This document shows positions 35,220 through 48,429 of a stretch of 64,000 bases of DNA, in pieces (within the stretch, counting starts at the first letter, position 1; every line of letters begins with the position of its first letter). Origin of the DNA: Carallia brachiata. Taxonomy: Eukaryota > Streptophyta > Magnoliopsida > Malpighiales > Rhizophoraceae. Below the pieces are notes generated by a model. It was not told where the DNA came from. It ran no database searches and saw only the letters and a program-made list of their open reading frames with translations. Both the position numbers and the translations under genes were made by a program. The stretch covers positions 4,132,573-4,196,572 of the forward strand of contig JADCRB010000002.1 of NCBI GenBank assembly GCA_021464245.1, in the 5' to 3' direction.

Positions 35220-37250
35220 CCACCTATTTTAGCTTCTTCTTCTTCTTCGTTCCTACCTTCTTCTTATTCACTATTTGAAAAGCAATGAGAGAAGGGAAAA
35301 GGGTAAATGGGAATTGCCGAGGTTGGAGAAATAGCACTTTCGCTGCCTCGTCTCAGTCGTCTGTATGCAATTTATAGATTTTTCTAATGTCATCCAGTTG
35401 TTTCATTTTTAGCTATTTTTTTTTTTTTTTTTTTTAACCAAATCTCATTGTGTACTGAAAACGTCTTCGTTTTCTTTTCTTGTCTTTTCATTTTTTTTTT
35501 TCGTCGTTGTTAGTTTCGCCTCAAATTTACAGCTGTTGTGCAATTTGATTGAAAATGTCCTGTACCAACCTCTCTGTTAGGTGGCCCTGCAAACTTAGGA
35601 TTATTCAATGCTTTAGACAATGCGTGTCTTCTGCCCATTTATCGTGACTCCAGCTTCGTTCATAAATGGAAACGGGACATGTATGTATTATGTATCTACA
35701 CCGAATTTGGAGTGATATTTGCACTTACGAGCTATGTTGCAGTTCTTGGTAATTATGACTTAGAGGTGGTGTTGAGGCACAACTGATTCCAGTCCTCAGA
35801 GGAATTGCTTGAGACCTTTCATTATGAACACTGATAAAATTAATCATGAGTTTTGTTTCAAATTTAATATTTATTCTCATCATTGGGGCCCCTTTCCCAT
35901 CCAATTTTTCAGCTATTTAACACCCAAAAAAAATCATTATTATTATGTCAATTAATTCTTTTTTTTTTTTTTCCATAAAAAGTTTTTGTTGACAATTGCT
36001 TTGAAGAGAGATCATGCCTATGATTGAAGTGGCATATTAGTATTACCACGAGAGTAATACTTTTTAGATCTTCTTAAGAGAATGAACCCGCTTAGCCATT
36101 AAACATGATTAATTGAGAGAAATTTAACTTCATCGCTTGTTGGAGGCATCTTCTCAATATATATATATATATACTTCAGGTTATATGACTTTAATTTCTG
36201 TAGGTGTTAATTTTACATTTTAATTATCAAGAAATCATTCAGTTGAACACTTCTATTAAAAACAATTTTATGAATATGATCATACAGTGTGAATTCTTTC
36301 TTGATCCTTTGTTGGGTCAGACTACGACTGTATAATCATCATCCAACTTAATTGTCTACCAGAACATGGCAGAACATGTTTGCAACTTTGCATCATGGAC
36401 CAGAAGATTGATCTATCGTCTACCACTAATTTCTATACAATTTCATTGTTTTTTTCTATTTTGATGATTATTATTAGACAAATGAAATTTAAGTAAGGAA
36501 TATCTAGCCATTATTTACTACTAAGCGTATTGCTTTAAATTTTCAGGCAAACAATGTTGATCTCTACGTAAATGGTTATGATCATTGCTTTAAACATATA
36601 AGCAACTATAACGAGTAGCACTCGGTTTCTTTTCATGGAAAATATTTTCCGAGAGAACGTTCGCCTTATTTTCATTGTTTGGTATATTTTGCAAAATGAT
36701 TCAATCAACAAATATTTCCTTTTACAAATAAAATGAACCAAGTTGGAGGAAAATGACTTTCTCTTTCGAAATAAACAAGTCATTTTCGGGCCAAACTTGT
36801 CGATAAAAAGCAGTAACAGATTGTCACTAATAAACTCCGTTAATACATTTGATCGCGGTCACCTGAAAAAAAAAAACTACACTCAATACATAAACAAGAG
36901 AAATAGTTAATAATTGGCAAGTAAAACCTGCTCTTCATTGTGTTCTCCCTTCCCTTATAAATAAAATGTCAAGAAAATTGTTAAGGCTAAGAATAATCTT
37001 ATAAGTTTGATAAATTGAGAGAGAAAACATATTTAAAAATAATTAAATTAACAAAGATCAAGGATATTCAGGTAGTTAAAAAGGTTCATAATAGAAAAAC
37101 AAAAATAGATAATATAAGACAATATCTTGATGAAATAAATGAATATCTAGCTAGCAAATTTATTTAGGATCTTCTAAATTTGTATGATTATTGAAACTTT
37201 TCTAAGAAATTGAGTTTGGTCTGATAGTATTTCAATAATTTGGTGAAAGA
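35220..37250. other. Non-genic stretch
   Basis: AT-rich DNA with poly-T tracts (35417-35437, 35958-35973) and a short AT run (36159-36172). No supported gene; the small open frames have no coding character. Confidence 0.5.
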
Positions 37251-37259
37251 AAGGTTTAG

Positions 37260-38120
37260 TGGTGATGGTCAGCTAGAAAGCCGTTGGTCGGCCAAGAATA
37301 TGATAAGATAGTCCCGACAGGTGGTTCCAGCACTAATACCTTTCTGACGGTAAATTATAGAGATAATGTCTAAACTTACTCAATCTATAGTAAAAAATTT
37401 CATAAATCTATAAATTTGGAGGATGAAAGTGAAGTAGATTACTATAGGCATAGTTTACAAATAGCTAGAATAGAACAAGATCTGCAAAAATGGAAATATT
37501 CCTAAGGAAGCTAAAAAGAGTATTTATAAAATTGGCACTTTTCTTAATTTATTTTATAAATATCTTATAGATACTTTAGAAAAGACTTATCATGTAGATC
37601 CTAATATTCAGGAGATTAGTTTGATTAATCATTCTATAGTAGACACCTATAAATCAACATATCAATTTTTACATATTGGTTTAATACAAATTGTTACGAA
37701 ACTTTTACATAGATTAGGTATTGATACCCCTGTCTTAATATATTTACGTGATGGTAGACTTTTAAAATTTTCAAACTCTCTACTGTATTTAATCTAATTT
37801 GGCTAATGGTCCTGTGTATTTTAATTTTTATCCTAATTACTTTATATCTTTATTTGACTATAATATAACAAAATCATTAATGTTAAACTTACAAGTGCAG
37901 GATAATATGCTACCAGTATCTAGAAATATAACTTTAATTTATAGAATATGTTATAAATTATTGCCATAAACCTTCTCTCTTAATGCCTTAATAAAGTCTC
38001 CTAAAGGACAAACTTTACTAATAGAAGTTAATACTGAAAGATCATTTGTAAAACAAAAAATGATAGAATGGTCTAAAAAATATAATTATGCATATCGTCA
38101 AAAAAAAAAACAATAGATAT
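37260..38120 (+). pseudogene. Second pararetrovirus fragment: movement protein, broken
   Basis: The + strand aligns with the - strand of 2830-3640 over the movement-protein landmarks (H-R-L-G-I-D, L-R-D-G-R-L-L, G-P-V-Y-F-N-F-Y-P-N-Y, then N-A-L-I-K-S-P-K-G and S-F-V-K). The non-coding lead-in also aligns (gccgttggtcggcc here, ccgttggtcagcc there). It has several stops and frameshifts, ends at an A-rich tract near 38112 and lacks coat-protein sequence. It is a separate, truncated integration or rearrangement product in opposite orientation. Confidence 0.8.
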
Positions 38121-38129
38121 GCATAATTA

Positions 38130-41100
38130 TATTTTTTATAATTATAATAAAAATAGTTTATCTATTTAAAATACATAAAATTATTTTAATAATGAAAAAT
38201 ATATTGAATATATGCATAAGTATTTTTAAAATATTAAATATTATTGACTTGATGATTTAATCTGTGGTCTACTAACTGAACCAATGACTAGTGTCCCAAT
38301 GTTTTAATTCGGATGATGTCTGAATCCAATTGGATAATTATGAATATTTGTGTAGATTTGAGATTATGGTTATAGTTTGGAAATGTGTTTTGAGTCAAAC
38401 CCAAATTCTCGTTAGTGTTTGGTAAACTCTCAAATTTGTCGTTGGTGGAGAACACTGCGACTTAAACTTGATTACGGAGACTGCAGTACTTTGGTATGGT
38501 GAAAAATGGCGAGAGTTCGCACCAAAGTTTCATAATTTTTCAGATGAAAAATAATCATATTTAGATAATGTAATTTCACTTTGATCTTATAAAACAATTT
38601 TAAAACAGTATAGACTATTACCAAACAGACAATTACTTTTGCTTACAACAACTTTTGTAACTGTTAGTTAATCAACAGTAAACAAAAACTCAACGAGAAT
38701 GTCAAACGGGACACATATCAGATTCCAAAATTGAGTCTGGGGAACCAAGAGCTCAAAAAAGATGGATGAAGGAGCACGGGGATTAGTTAAAGGTCCAAGG
38801 CTCAAAACGATGGTTTTTTAGGCCCTTAGGCCTCATGAATCCGTGCGGAAGGTCCTTGAGGATAATTGTACAACGTAGGCCCATCAACATATATGTATTG
38901 TAGATGGGTTGAACCAATTTTTGTGTAGTGAAAAAGTATTGGCAGGCCACGTCCAGGCATGGAGCTAAGTTTTCCACAAATAGCAGCCCAATTGTGCATG
39001 TGTGTCAGTCAGGTGAGGAAATGTGCCTTACAATCTAGTTGTTTAAAGCACTTGGTTCCAAACGAGAGATCTTATGTTGAGCACAGTTAAATGCGATTTT
39101 GAGGTCACAATCTATTGATGCAACTAAATTTAAACTTTCTCTAATACGAGTTCTATCATAATTATATGAACTATTCGCACTATTAAGAGAGATTTAATAT
39201 TCTTTAACGGGACTATCGAAGCAACAATTTTATTCTCCTTTTTTTTGACCTATTTATATGTGTGTGTATATGCATATAGCCAATTAACTGGCTGCCTTAG
39301 AGCAACTAGTTATTGACCAAAAGAGAAGAAAAAAAAAACTAATTATTGGGACTTCTCCAACTAATAGTAGTTTGATAGAATTTGAGTCTATATCCTCATT
39401 CTCACTCGGAGAGCTTTTAGCACTCTTAAAAAAAAAAAAAAAAACAAGGGCCAATTAGCTTTTCAATGCCATGGCTAACCTATGGTAGTTGAGCACTAGT
39501 GCTGATTAGATGCTTATCCTCAGAAATTGTCAAGCATGCATCTTGTTGCATCACATCCCGACATTTCAGTTCTCACTATCTCTTCTGGTTTGATGTCCTT
39601 TATCCATTAAATCACTTTAATTTCATGCCCAGAAATCCTAACCCCATGTCTCTCTCTCTCTCGCTCTCTCAATCTGTCTCTCGCTAACTGTGATTGTAAG
39701 GAGCTACTGTCAATTTGAGCTATTGATGATGTCATAGACCAGTTCTGCTCAATCTTGGGCCATTGGCTTTCTGCAATTTACTTCTCTGGGCCCAAATATG
39801 ATTTTTGCTATGTATTCTCACCTACTTTTTACCAATTCCAAAGAAAAACATTCCTTATGAGACAATAAAAAAATAATTATCATTGAATTCTGTTTTTTGG
39901 AAAAAAATTCCAGCCAAAATTATTCTTTGTTGGTAAATTATTTTTTGGGAAACAAAAACCTTTAGTAGTCATGTGACATTAAATCTTAAAACATATTTAA
40001 AAAGCAAAACATATATTAAATCTGAAAAGTTGAAAAAACATGTACTGAAGAGAGAAAAGAGATTAATTAAATAATCGTGTTATTTTGCAGTCCACGACAA
40101 TTTTGTCTAGCCGGGCGTCTCCAAGGCATGGAAGGGATCCGTTAGTTGGTGGAATCGAGGGGAAATCAAGTTTTACTGTGATGGGCAAGAATTTATGTCT
40201 GTTAGCTTGCTGTTCGTAGGATAGTAATTATGATTGATATGTCCCGTGAAAAAACACTACAGAAAAGGAGGCTTAAGTAATTAAATCCAGCTTGCTAATT
40301 ATAATATAATTTGCTTTGTGTTGTGTAATGCAGCCTCTATCAAAACGTGGTCAAAATCACATAAACAAAGGAGGAAAGATGCTACAGTATAAATATCTGC
40401 TAGCTTATAAAAAAAAAAAAGATAGTAATTAATTATCTCTTTCTTGTTTGTCATGTACGGTCCACATTTAGAATTATCTGCAATGAGCATTCTTGTACGC
40501 ACTTATGTTACATCCATTATGGCAAAAATGGGTGACCATGATAATTAATTAAGTTATCAAACTAAATCATCGATACTTGATTATGCAATTTTAACCGAAA
40601 TCTTAGCAATTATGATGTAGACTACCACGTACTTCTTGTAATCTCTCCTTAAAATGTCAAAATCTCATTCTAACAGAAATCCCATTATGGTAATGTTATA
40701 AGCAGATTCTCTGATTGTTTGTCCCTCTCTAAGTGATGTATTCACAGAGCAGAGAGCGAAAAAAATCAATATAAGCAACTCTGGGGTCAGTAAAAATCTC
40801 TATCACTTGTGTCTCTTGATTTGCATCGCTAACCGCCCATAGAATAGGGCAATTCAACCGATCGCAATAAATAATAGCATTTCTTTTAAAAACAAATTTT
40901 GATGGAAGGCTTAAAATGCAAAACAATTGATTCTTAGAAAAAGAAAAAAAAATGCATTAACCTCTGGCTATAATTTTGTTCATTTCTACTTCTGCTTCCA
41001 CTGGACCACTGCCAAATTGCACGCATTCATAAGGACCCTTCACCCTACTGTTCTGGCAAACATAGGAAAAAGAATAGATGGGCCACATGAACCCCGGACA

Positions 41101-41353
41101 TGGATTTTTCTTGTTTTGGTAAGTTCTCATATATTTTCGTCAGTGTTATTTATTTATTAGGCATGATCCCCATCCCAGCTAATGGTGGTGGTGGTGGTGG
41201 TGGTAGTATTGCCAGCAAGTGAGGTTCAGACCATCTACCTGATCAGCCTTTTAATTTGGCTTGACGATGCAAGTTAATTTGTCTTCTCAATTTCCGCTCA
41301 ATCATTTTCTCTCAATATATTACATTGAATAACTTGTATCATTTTCTATAAAC

Positions 41354-41411
<58 letters not shown>

Positions 41412-41960
41412 ATATATATCTTAAGAAGTTGAATGGATATAGCTAATGCGATCAGCGCTATGGTGTGTGGTAAACGAGCTGAACGACCCGAGTAATTAAA
41501 ATGTCTTGATATTGTTGAGAGAGTTTCATAGAGGAGAGATTGCAGTTTTTTCAAATAAATAATACACAAGGCTTCTAACGAGTTCAGTTATTATATTCTA
41601 TATTGCATGGCATCGTCCGTTGTTGCCCTCTTGTGTAATCCAAGCTGATAGACTTGAAAAAAAAAAAAAAAACAAGGAAGAGAAGTGAGTATATTCCAAT
41701 GCCCATTGGTGCCCACTCGTCTCCTTTAGCCTCCTTTGGGTAAATACCAAATCGCAGGAAGCTTAACTGGTAGTGAGATTGGCTGGTTAAGTTGCAATTA
41801 TTGTACGTCTTATTGATGAAAACCGACAAACAACAGCACTTCCGTTCCATGAGAAAGGCAAAAGCATTACATCAGCGTTCACTTGAAATTAGCTATGCGC
41901 CACTAAGTACAGCAAACAACCCACAGACACCTCGCAAAGTCTAGTTATATATATTATAAA
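38130..41960. other. Gene-poor stretch with microsatellites
   Basis: No supported gene. It contains poly-A tracts, a (GGT)n run at 41183-41204 and a long (AT)n run at 41357-41404. Small open frames here show no domain or codon bias. Confidence 0.5.
41357..41404. repeat. (AT)24 microsatellite
   Basis: About 24 uninterrupted AT units, the longest simple repeat in the window. Confidence 0.97.
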
Positions 41961-41973
41961 CAGGGTTGCATTA

Positions 41974-42167
41974 GGAGGACATAATTGATAGGTAGAAAAT
42001 TTGTCAATAATATAACAGTTATCATTATTTGTACAACAAGACTAGTAAAATGTGATATAAAAAATTATTACGTTATTTTTTGTTGCACATAAAATCAACA
42101 CTATTACATAAATATATTTTATAAGTGCATTATTAATACTTTTTTGTCTACTTCTATTATGTCCCCC
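41974..42167. mobile_element. Small MITE-like element, 194 bp
   Basis: The ends are inverted copies: GGAGGACATAATTGATAGGTAG at the left and, on the opposite strand from the right, GGGGGACATAATAGAAGTAGAC. The interior is AT-rich and non-coding. I could not identify a target duplication, so the superfamily is open. Confidence 0.65.
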
Positions 42168-42169
42168 AA

Positions 42170-44580
42170 TATTTTTCCTATAAATAGGTTCCATTAGAAG
42201 GATAAAAATTGATTAGCAGGATAGGCTCAATTTAACAACTTAAGCTCCCTTCTCTTTTTTGTTTTTCTCATTTGCTCTGGATTGCACCACTTGTCCAAAT
42301 TGTAGTGGACTTCAAGTCTCAGCTGCAGATTACCAAATTTTGTCAGATTTTGTGCCTTTCTTTTTTTTTTTTCCTTCATCAGCATTGGCAAGTAAAATTT
42401 AGTTGTCTCCTATCATAAACTATTCCACTTGTTGTTCTGTTTTGACTTGCTGAGTTCTCTACCTGTGCTTTTTACATCTCCTCTTGATCTTTATGTTTAT
42501 TAGCAATGAGTCTGAACATTTATTTTCTCTGAGTAGTATAACTATTTGGTTGGTCTTCTCTCCCTCTGTCCCCCCTCCCAAAAAAATCTATATTTTCTCG
42601 AAAGTGAAATCACATTTGAAATCAAGAAGAATTGAAACTGGAATTGCTAATTTGTCTTCATGTTCGACTCAGCAAAAGATTTATTATTCGACTACTTTTC
42701 ATGGACATTTATTTATTTATTTTGTTACTTGTCTGTAAATTCTCATGAGGGATACAGCTAGGGCAGCCTGCTACTGTTAAAGTTGCTACCAACCTGGTCA
42801 AGTTATTTTCCTACAATTACAAGGTTTTGAGTCAATTTGAAATTTGATAGGTTCCCATTATCATTATCAAGGTGTTGGACCTTGATTTTCTCGTTTGGTT
42901 TTTCATTATTTATTTTTTATATATTAGTTTGCATCTCTCTCCCTCTCTCTCTACGTTTGTGTTGATCGTTGCTTCCAACTGTTTGTTTTTAATAAGATTT
43001 GGGAATTTTTTCAATTGGCATGTTGAATTTTATTTCATATTAATTTGTATTTTATTTGATTTGCGGATTTGTTTATATGCATTATGGTCCGTTTGATCAT
43101 TATGATTTAATTTCATAGGTTGTGTGACTGCTGCATATAGAATTTTATACACGATTGTTTTGTTTTGTTTTTTGTTTTTTTTCCCCTACAGACTGATTTG
43201 TTTTGTTTTTTGTTTGATGTGGAAAAGTAATTAACAAAGGACAAAGTCCCACTCTATGTGCACAAGTATATAATTAAATAACAAATATTTCGAGATTTGT
43301 CAGTGTATGATGGCATCAACTACTTGATAAAATGTACTGTGTTCACTTTCAAGTTTATTGAAGTGTACACTACTTGATAAATAATTTTGGTGTATAATAT
43401 ATCTATATATAGTTACATTTTGTAAAGAAGTCCCCACATTGGTTTGCTATTTTAGAAAATTAGTCATTCAATTAAAATAGGAGACTAATAAACTTGTAGC
43501 ATAGTTGACCAGAAAAATTATATTATTGGGGAGCTTCAATGATACTCACAGAAAAAAAAAAAAAAAAGGTTTGTGAGATGTACATTTTCAATTACAAATT
43601 GACTAAAGTAAAATACCTAAAATAAAAAAAGAATAAGAACAAATAAAATCTATATTTTCTTACAATATCATAATTGAATTATATATTATTATCAATTAGA
43701 ATTAATCAATTCAATTTAATTTGATATCCAGACATATTAAAATCTGAATAACAAGCTAACCTTAATTTTTTTCATAGATACTTGAAATTGGTCTAATAAA
43801 TAAATGGAACTACTATAAAAAAATAAGTTCTTCAACACAATTAATTTGTCAATACAATAGAAGAATTTATAAATTAATGATGAAATTTGAGTCACAGTTT
43901 AGTACTTATTGTATGGATGATTGTATTATAAAAATGGAATTCAATTTTTTTTTATGAAAATAAGAAAATTAAACATTGTTATCAATTTAATTTAAAAAAC
44001 ATGTACAGCTTGTATATGAATAGAATATGTAATATTATTTTATCAAAATTATTGTTATATTTGTGCCGAAAGATATTTAAATATTTATATGATGATTTTT
44101 TCCTACAGTGTAGATTTTGTCAAAAAAAAAAAACTAGTCATTCCAATTTCTGTGTATCTACGTACATGTCCACTTTCTTTTTATGAATGAATCTGGGTCC
44201 CGACGAATTGGAGAAGACAATGTCAAAAAACGATAAATTTTATTGTTAATTAATGACTACTTGAGCTAGTATATTCCTCTTATTTGTTTTTTCCGAACGC
44301 TTGGGATTATATAATTGCACGCAAAAGGAGGGTCTACTCTTGTTTAAACAATTGCTGCAAATAAGAATTTTTGTTTTTTCATTTAAGAAAGAAAGCTTTC
44401 TCTCTCTCTCTCTCTCCCTCCCATTGTTTATATGGGCGTGCGAGTAAATAAACAATATTAATTGCTTATTAAGTCACATCTAAAGGTGCAAGCAAAACTA
44501 ACAACGAAAAAAACAAAAGAAAAAAGAGAAAAGCAAGAGGTTTCCAGTACAGTATAAGATTTGGAAAACAGAAAAGTTGG
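42170..44580. other. Non-genic AT-rich stretch
   Basis: No supported gene. T-rich and AT-rich DNA with a (CT)n run at 44399-44420. Confidence 0.5.
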
Positions 44581-44589
44581 CTGAAAATG

Positions 44590-45089
44590 GGATATTTATT
44601 AAATTAAGTTCTAAATTTTTATAATTTTTTACATGTAAGTTCTAAATTTTTTTAATATTTTAGTTAAATTTTAAACTTTTGAATTTCATACTAAATTAGT
44701 CTATTTGTTAACAAAAAGTGATCAATTTATTAAAAAAATGATTTTGATTTTATAAAAATTATTTGAAAAAAGGTTAAATACACTAATTGTAAATTTTTTT
44801 CATAAAAAAATATACATTTTACATATTTAATTCGTATATTTATTGATAAAAAAATATTTTATGTGTATATTTATTGATTAAAAAAATATTTAATTCATTT
44901 ATTTGACCTTTTTTTAATAATTTTCAGTAATTTAAACTCATTTATTAATAGATTGACCACTTTTCGTAAATGTAAGGACTGATTTGATAAAAAATCAAAA
45001 AGTTTAGGACTCAAATGAATATAAAAAAAAGTTTAAAACTTATCTGAAAAAAATACAAAAATTTAGGACCAAAAAATTATATATCCTGA
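44590..45089. mobile_element. Mutator-type MITE, 500 bp, with 9-bp target duplication
   Basis: Long imperfect terminal inverted repeats of about 150 bp begin GGATAT on both sides, and both arms contain the word CTAAATTTTT. The element is flanked by CTGAAAATG at 44581-44589 and at 45090-45098. The 9-bp duplication and long inverted repeats point to a non-autonomous Mutator-like element. It has no coding capacity. Confidence 0.8.
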
Positions 45090-45273
45090 CTGAAAATGAA
45101 ACATTTGGCTAACTTTCGAAAAATCTATAAATTGTATACAAGTACTTTTTCTCCGACTTCAACAATTCTGATTTCCCCTCCTGCTTTTTCCCATTGCATT
45201 TCAAAATAGTGAAAAAGAAGAAGAAGAAAAAAAAAAAAATGACAGAGCCAAATAAGCGTGTGGAAATGGAAGA

Positions 45274-46080
45274 TGTTGAAAATAAGAATATATTTTAAAA
45301 GGATAAAATCTCATATAAAAAAGAGAAGTCAAGTTTTGTTTAATAAGAGTGTTTAAGAAATTAGAATCTCATATAAGAAAAAAAACTTAGTTTCACTTGT
45401 TTATAAAATAACATATTTTTTTATACTTTATAAAATAAAAAATTCATAAGAGGTTTTGTGTAATACAAACTCAGGTCCAATATGAGCGGGTTCATACGAT
45501 CCTACGTGGTAGACTACTTCGAGTCCAATCTTTTAAGACCACTCAGATTTTTCGATTAAACTAACTGTTTTTAGCTACTAGAAAACTAGCCGTTGAAACA
45601 TTCAACCCCTCAACTGTTATACCCATTTTCAACCTCTCTACCGTTATGCCTATTATTTGCCCATTATGACCATAACAAGCCGTTACAACATTCAACCCCT
45701 CTACCGTTATGTCCATTATAACCATAATTCTTATTTATGAGACATACAACTTAAAACAATAGATAATGATCCTTCTTCTTCTCCCAAGCATGCAAATGAT
45801 CATTCACTGCTACTCTTCTCTTATTTTCTCTTGCTGAAAATTACTGGGTTAGCTAAATTAGAGTTATTTCTGTTACTTCACTATTTAAAATGCACATTAG
45901 TCAAAAGTCCGTTGTGTTTTAAGAGGATAACTACTGTGACCTGCTGCACTAGAACTACTCGTTAACAAGAACAGAAACTATCTTAAGAATAATGTACTGC
46001 ACGCCTCAAATATTTCATATCCTTAATAGTTTTTTTATTTGCATTCATTCTCTTGTTATCTGATATTATTATTTCTAACA
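45274..46080. mobile_element. Solo LTR, 807 bp, with 5-bp target duplication
   Basis: It begins TGTTGAAAATAAG and ends TTTCTAACA (TGTT...AACA inverted ends) and is flanked by GAAGA at 45269-45273 and 46081-46085, a perfect 5-bp duplication. Neither a primer site nor a polypurine tract adjoins, so this is a solo LTR left by recombination between two LTRs. Inside, a unit with the words ttcaacccct and accgttatg is duplicated (about 45590-45650 and 45681-45720). The size fits Ty1/copia or a short Ty3 LTR; the family is not determined. Confidence 0.87.
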
Positions 46081-46089
46081 GAAGAAGCT

Positions 46090-46747
46090 CAAGCTGATTA
46101 AGAAGAGCTAAAAGAGGTAACTGTGTAATCTGCCCCACTTGTTGGAGTTGCAAGTATGAGTCTTAAGGCAAAAGATAAATTTCTCACATTAGAAATGAGT
46201 GTACAGAGCAAGCATTATATTAACAAGGTCAAAGAACTTATAACTAAACTAATTAGTTTTGGTAAGATGTAGCTTTCAAGACTCATTGTATTGTTGGTTA
46301 CTTATTATATTATTATTGAAGACTTTCCAATGCTGCAACCTGTTAGATTCATTATGTAATCAACTAGATTTATTGTACAATAAAAAGATAATAATTTTTT
46401 TTTCCTCATTTAGTTGCATATGTAATTAAGACAATTGTTAATAAATCTAACTAGTTGTATTCTAAAATTTTTTCTGATTAATATTTTCAATTATATAATC
46501 AGACCTTATTTTTAAAATACTAATCAAACTCAAAATCTTAAACTTTTCGCAAAAAACATTATATGGGGCACTGCGGATTCGTTTCTCACGTGCAACCACT
46601 GACTACATTAAACAGGAGGCCCCACTTTTTAATCAGTCTACGAAAATCGCATGGTCGTCAACCATCGTTCTGGTTTTGGTTTTTCAAGCCATGTGAATGT
46701 GACTTTTCTCTTTGGTTTTTTTTTTTTCCTTTTTTTGTTTGTTTGCC

Positions 46748-46801
<54 letters not shown>

Positions 46802-47850
46802 GTATCCCCACATGACTAGCTCCCAAGTGCCAACATTTCAGTTGTCCTTATGAAGCCACCAATCTTGACAAGTAATTAATTTTGACAAGTCATCAACGTC
46901 AATTTTGTTAGAATATTCTTTAATAATATCCTATTTAAAATTGACTCAAATCAGTTATATTACATTCTAATCACTGAGAAAATAATCTATACCTTATTAT
47001 GACAATTAATTTTAACTGTTAATTTCAGTATTTTAATGAACATGCTAAATTAATTCTAAATAATATATTATGGTAAAAAGTGAGAAGAGAGAAAGCGATT
47101 AGTAAGTGAAAGTAAACTCTTCAGATACATCAATAACTTCGGTTTCGATTTTGATTTTTGCTTATTCAAGTATGTTATTTACGTTATTATTTATATGATT
47201 ATAGTTAATTTCAAGAACGGTAAAACTAAAATAATACATATTAATTCACTCCGGTTCGGTTCAGTTGAGTACAACCAAACCAATCCAATAATCAGTTTAT
47301 ATGGCTTGAGTTAACCAATTTTAAAATGGGCTTGAATACGGGTCTCGGTACCTGTACAGAAATCAATAAAAAAAAAATAACTTTTTTTTTGTTTGATTTT
47401 TTTTTTTAAAAATTAAAATTTAAATTTATATGAGCATTACTCTAAAATATAAAATATAAATATCATGTGAGATTTTCTATAAAAAAATTTTAAAAATTTT
47501 TTTTGTTAAAATAGTACAAAAATATTATTATTTTATTAAACGTGTATACTTTAAATACAAAATCTCTGTATTTTTAACTTTCCTGTTTTAAAATTTAACT
47601 CCGTCGTCAATTTGACATTTTAGGTTAACTAATTTTTTATTTTTTATTTTTTTAATACCTCTATCGCGGATTGGTAATTTGAGCAATTGAAGCAAAAATT
47701 TCTAACTCTGATATACTTGTTTTGTCGAGATGTCTCCTCACCAGTAGAGGCTGTTGCAGAGATTCGAGGATGATCATCTGAAATTTTTGATTATTGGGAG
47801 ACGGGGGGAGTGCGCTAAGTCCGCAGCGCACCTTTAATTCGCTGACATGA
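46090..47850. other. Non-genic stretch with compound microsatellite
   Basis: No supported gene. The compound repeat (TC)n(TA)n lies at 46751-46801. Segment 47240-47350 carries the GGTTCGGTT-type phrases common in dispersed plant repeats. Confidence 0.5.
46751..46801. repeat. Compound (TC)n(TA)n microsatellite
   Basis: About 15 TC units followed by about 10 TA units. Confidence 0.97.
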
Positions 47851-47864
47851 CAAGTACCATGTTC

Positions 47865-48418
47865 TTTGTTTGTTAAAATCAACGTTGATTGCGTGCGTAA
47901 AAAGGTCTCCGAGAATTGCTGGATTTGGTGGAGTAGTGCGGAATGATTTTGATCAGTGGGTCTTTTGTTTCTTGGATCATCTATGGCTATTGATGTGAAA
48001 TTGTGGGCTATTTATATGGCTCTAAGAGTTGCACGAGAGAGAGAGGGATTATTATTAAGAATGATTCAAAGTTTGACATTATTATAAAAAATTATTTAAG
48101 GAGAATTTGGAGTTAGATTTGTTCAGGCTGCTTATTGCTAATACTTGATTTTGATGCGGAATCCACGAGAGAGCGTTATTTGTAGCACATTTTATGAAAA
48201 GTTAATTTTTGTATAAACTTTGTAGCACACGTTAGATTTGAGAATTTCCTCTTCTAGGCATCAATGCTTTTCTTTATGTCGGATAGCATTTCCAAGAGGG
48301 GATCAATCAATTGGTATTGCCGGATTGTGTGTTTGGTTGTTTTGTTTCTTTCTTTTTTTTTTTTTTTCTTTTCTTTGCTTTTGTTAAGCTCTATGTCACC
48401 AACCAAAAAAAAAAAAAA
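47865..48418 (+). mobile_element. 3' end of a LINE retrotransposon with poly-A tail
   Basis: The + strand reads a degraded RNase H domain of the plant LINE type. It starts at V-K-I-N-V-D, continues with G-F-G-G-V-V-R-N-D, and then has W-A-I-Y-M-A-L-R-V-A-R-E-R in shifted frames. A T-rich 3' region and a poly-A run at 48405-48418 close the element, as in 5'-truncated LINE copies. The reverse transcriptase and the 5' part are absent. Confidence 0.75.
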
Positions 48419-48429
48419 CAAAAAGAGAA

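Noticed and set aside
38783..38977. 64-codon - strand frame
   Set aside because: Composition and position suggest chance; no leader, domain or repeat.
47661..47882. 73-codon - strand frame next to the LINE end
   Set aside because: Antisense to LINE-derived sequence in part, with no recognisable domain.
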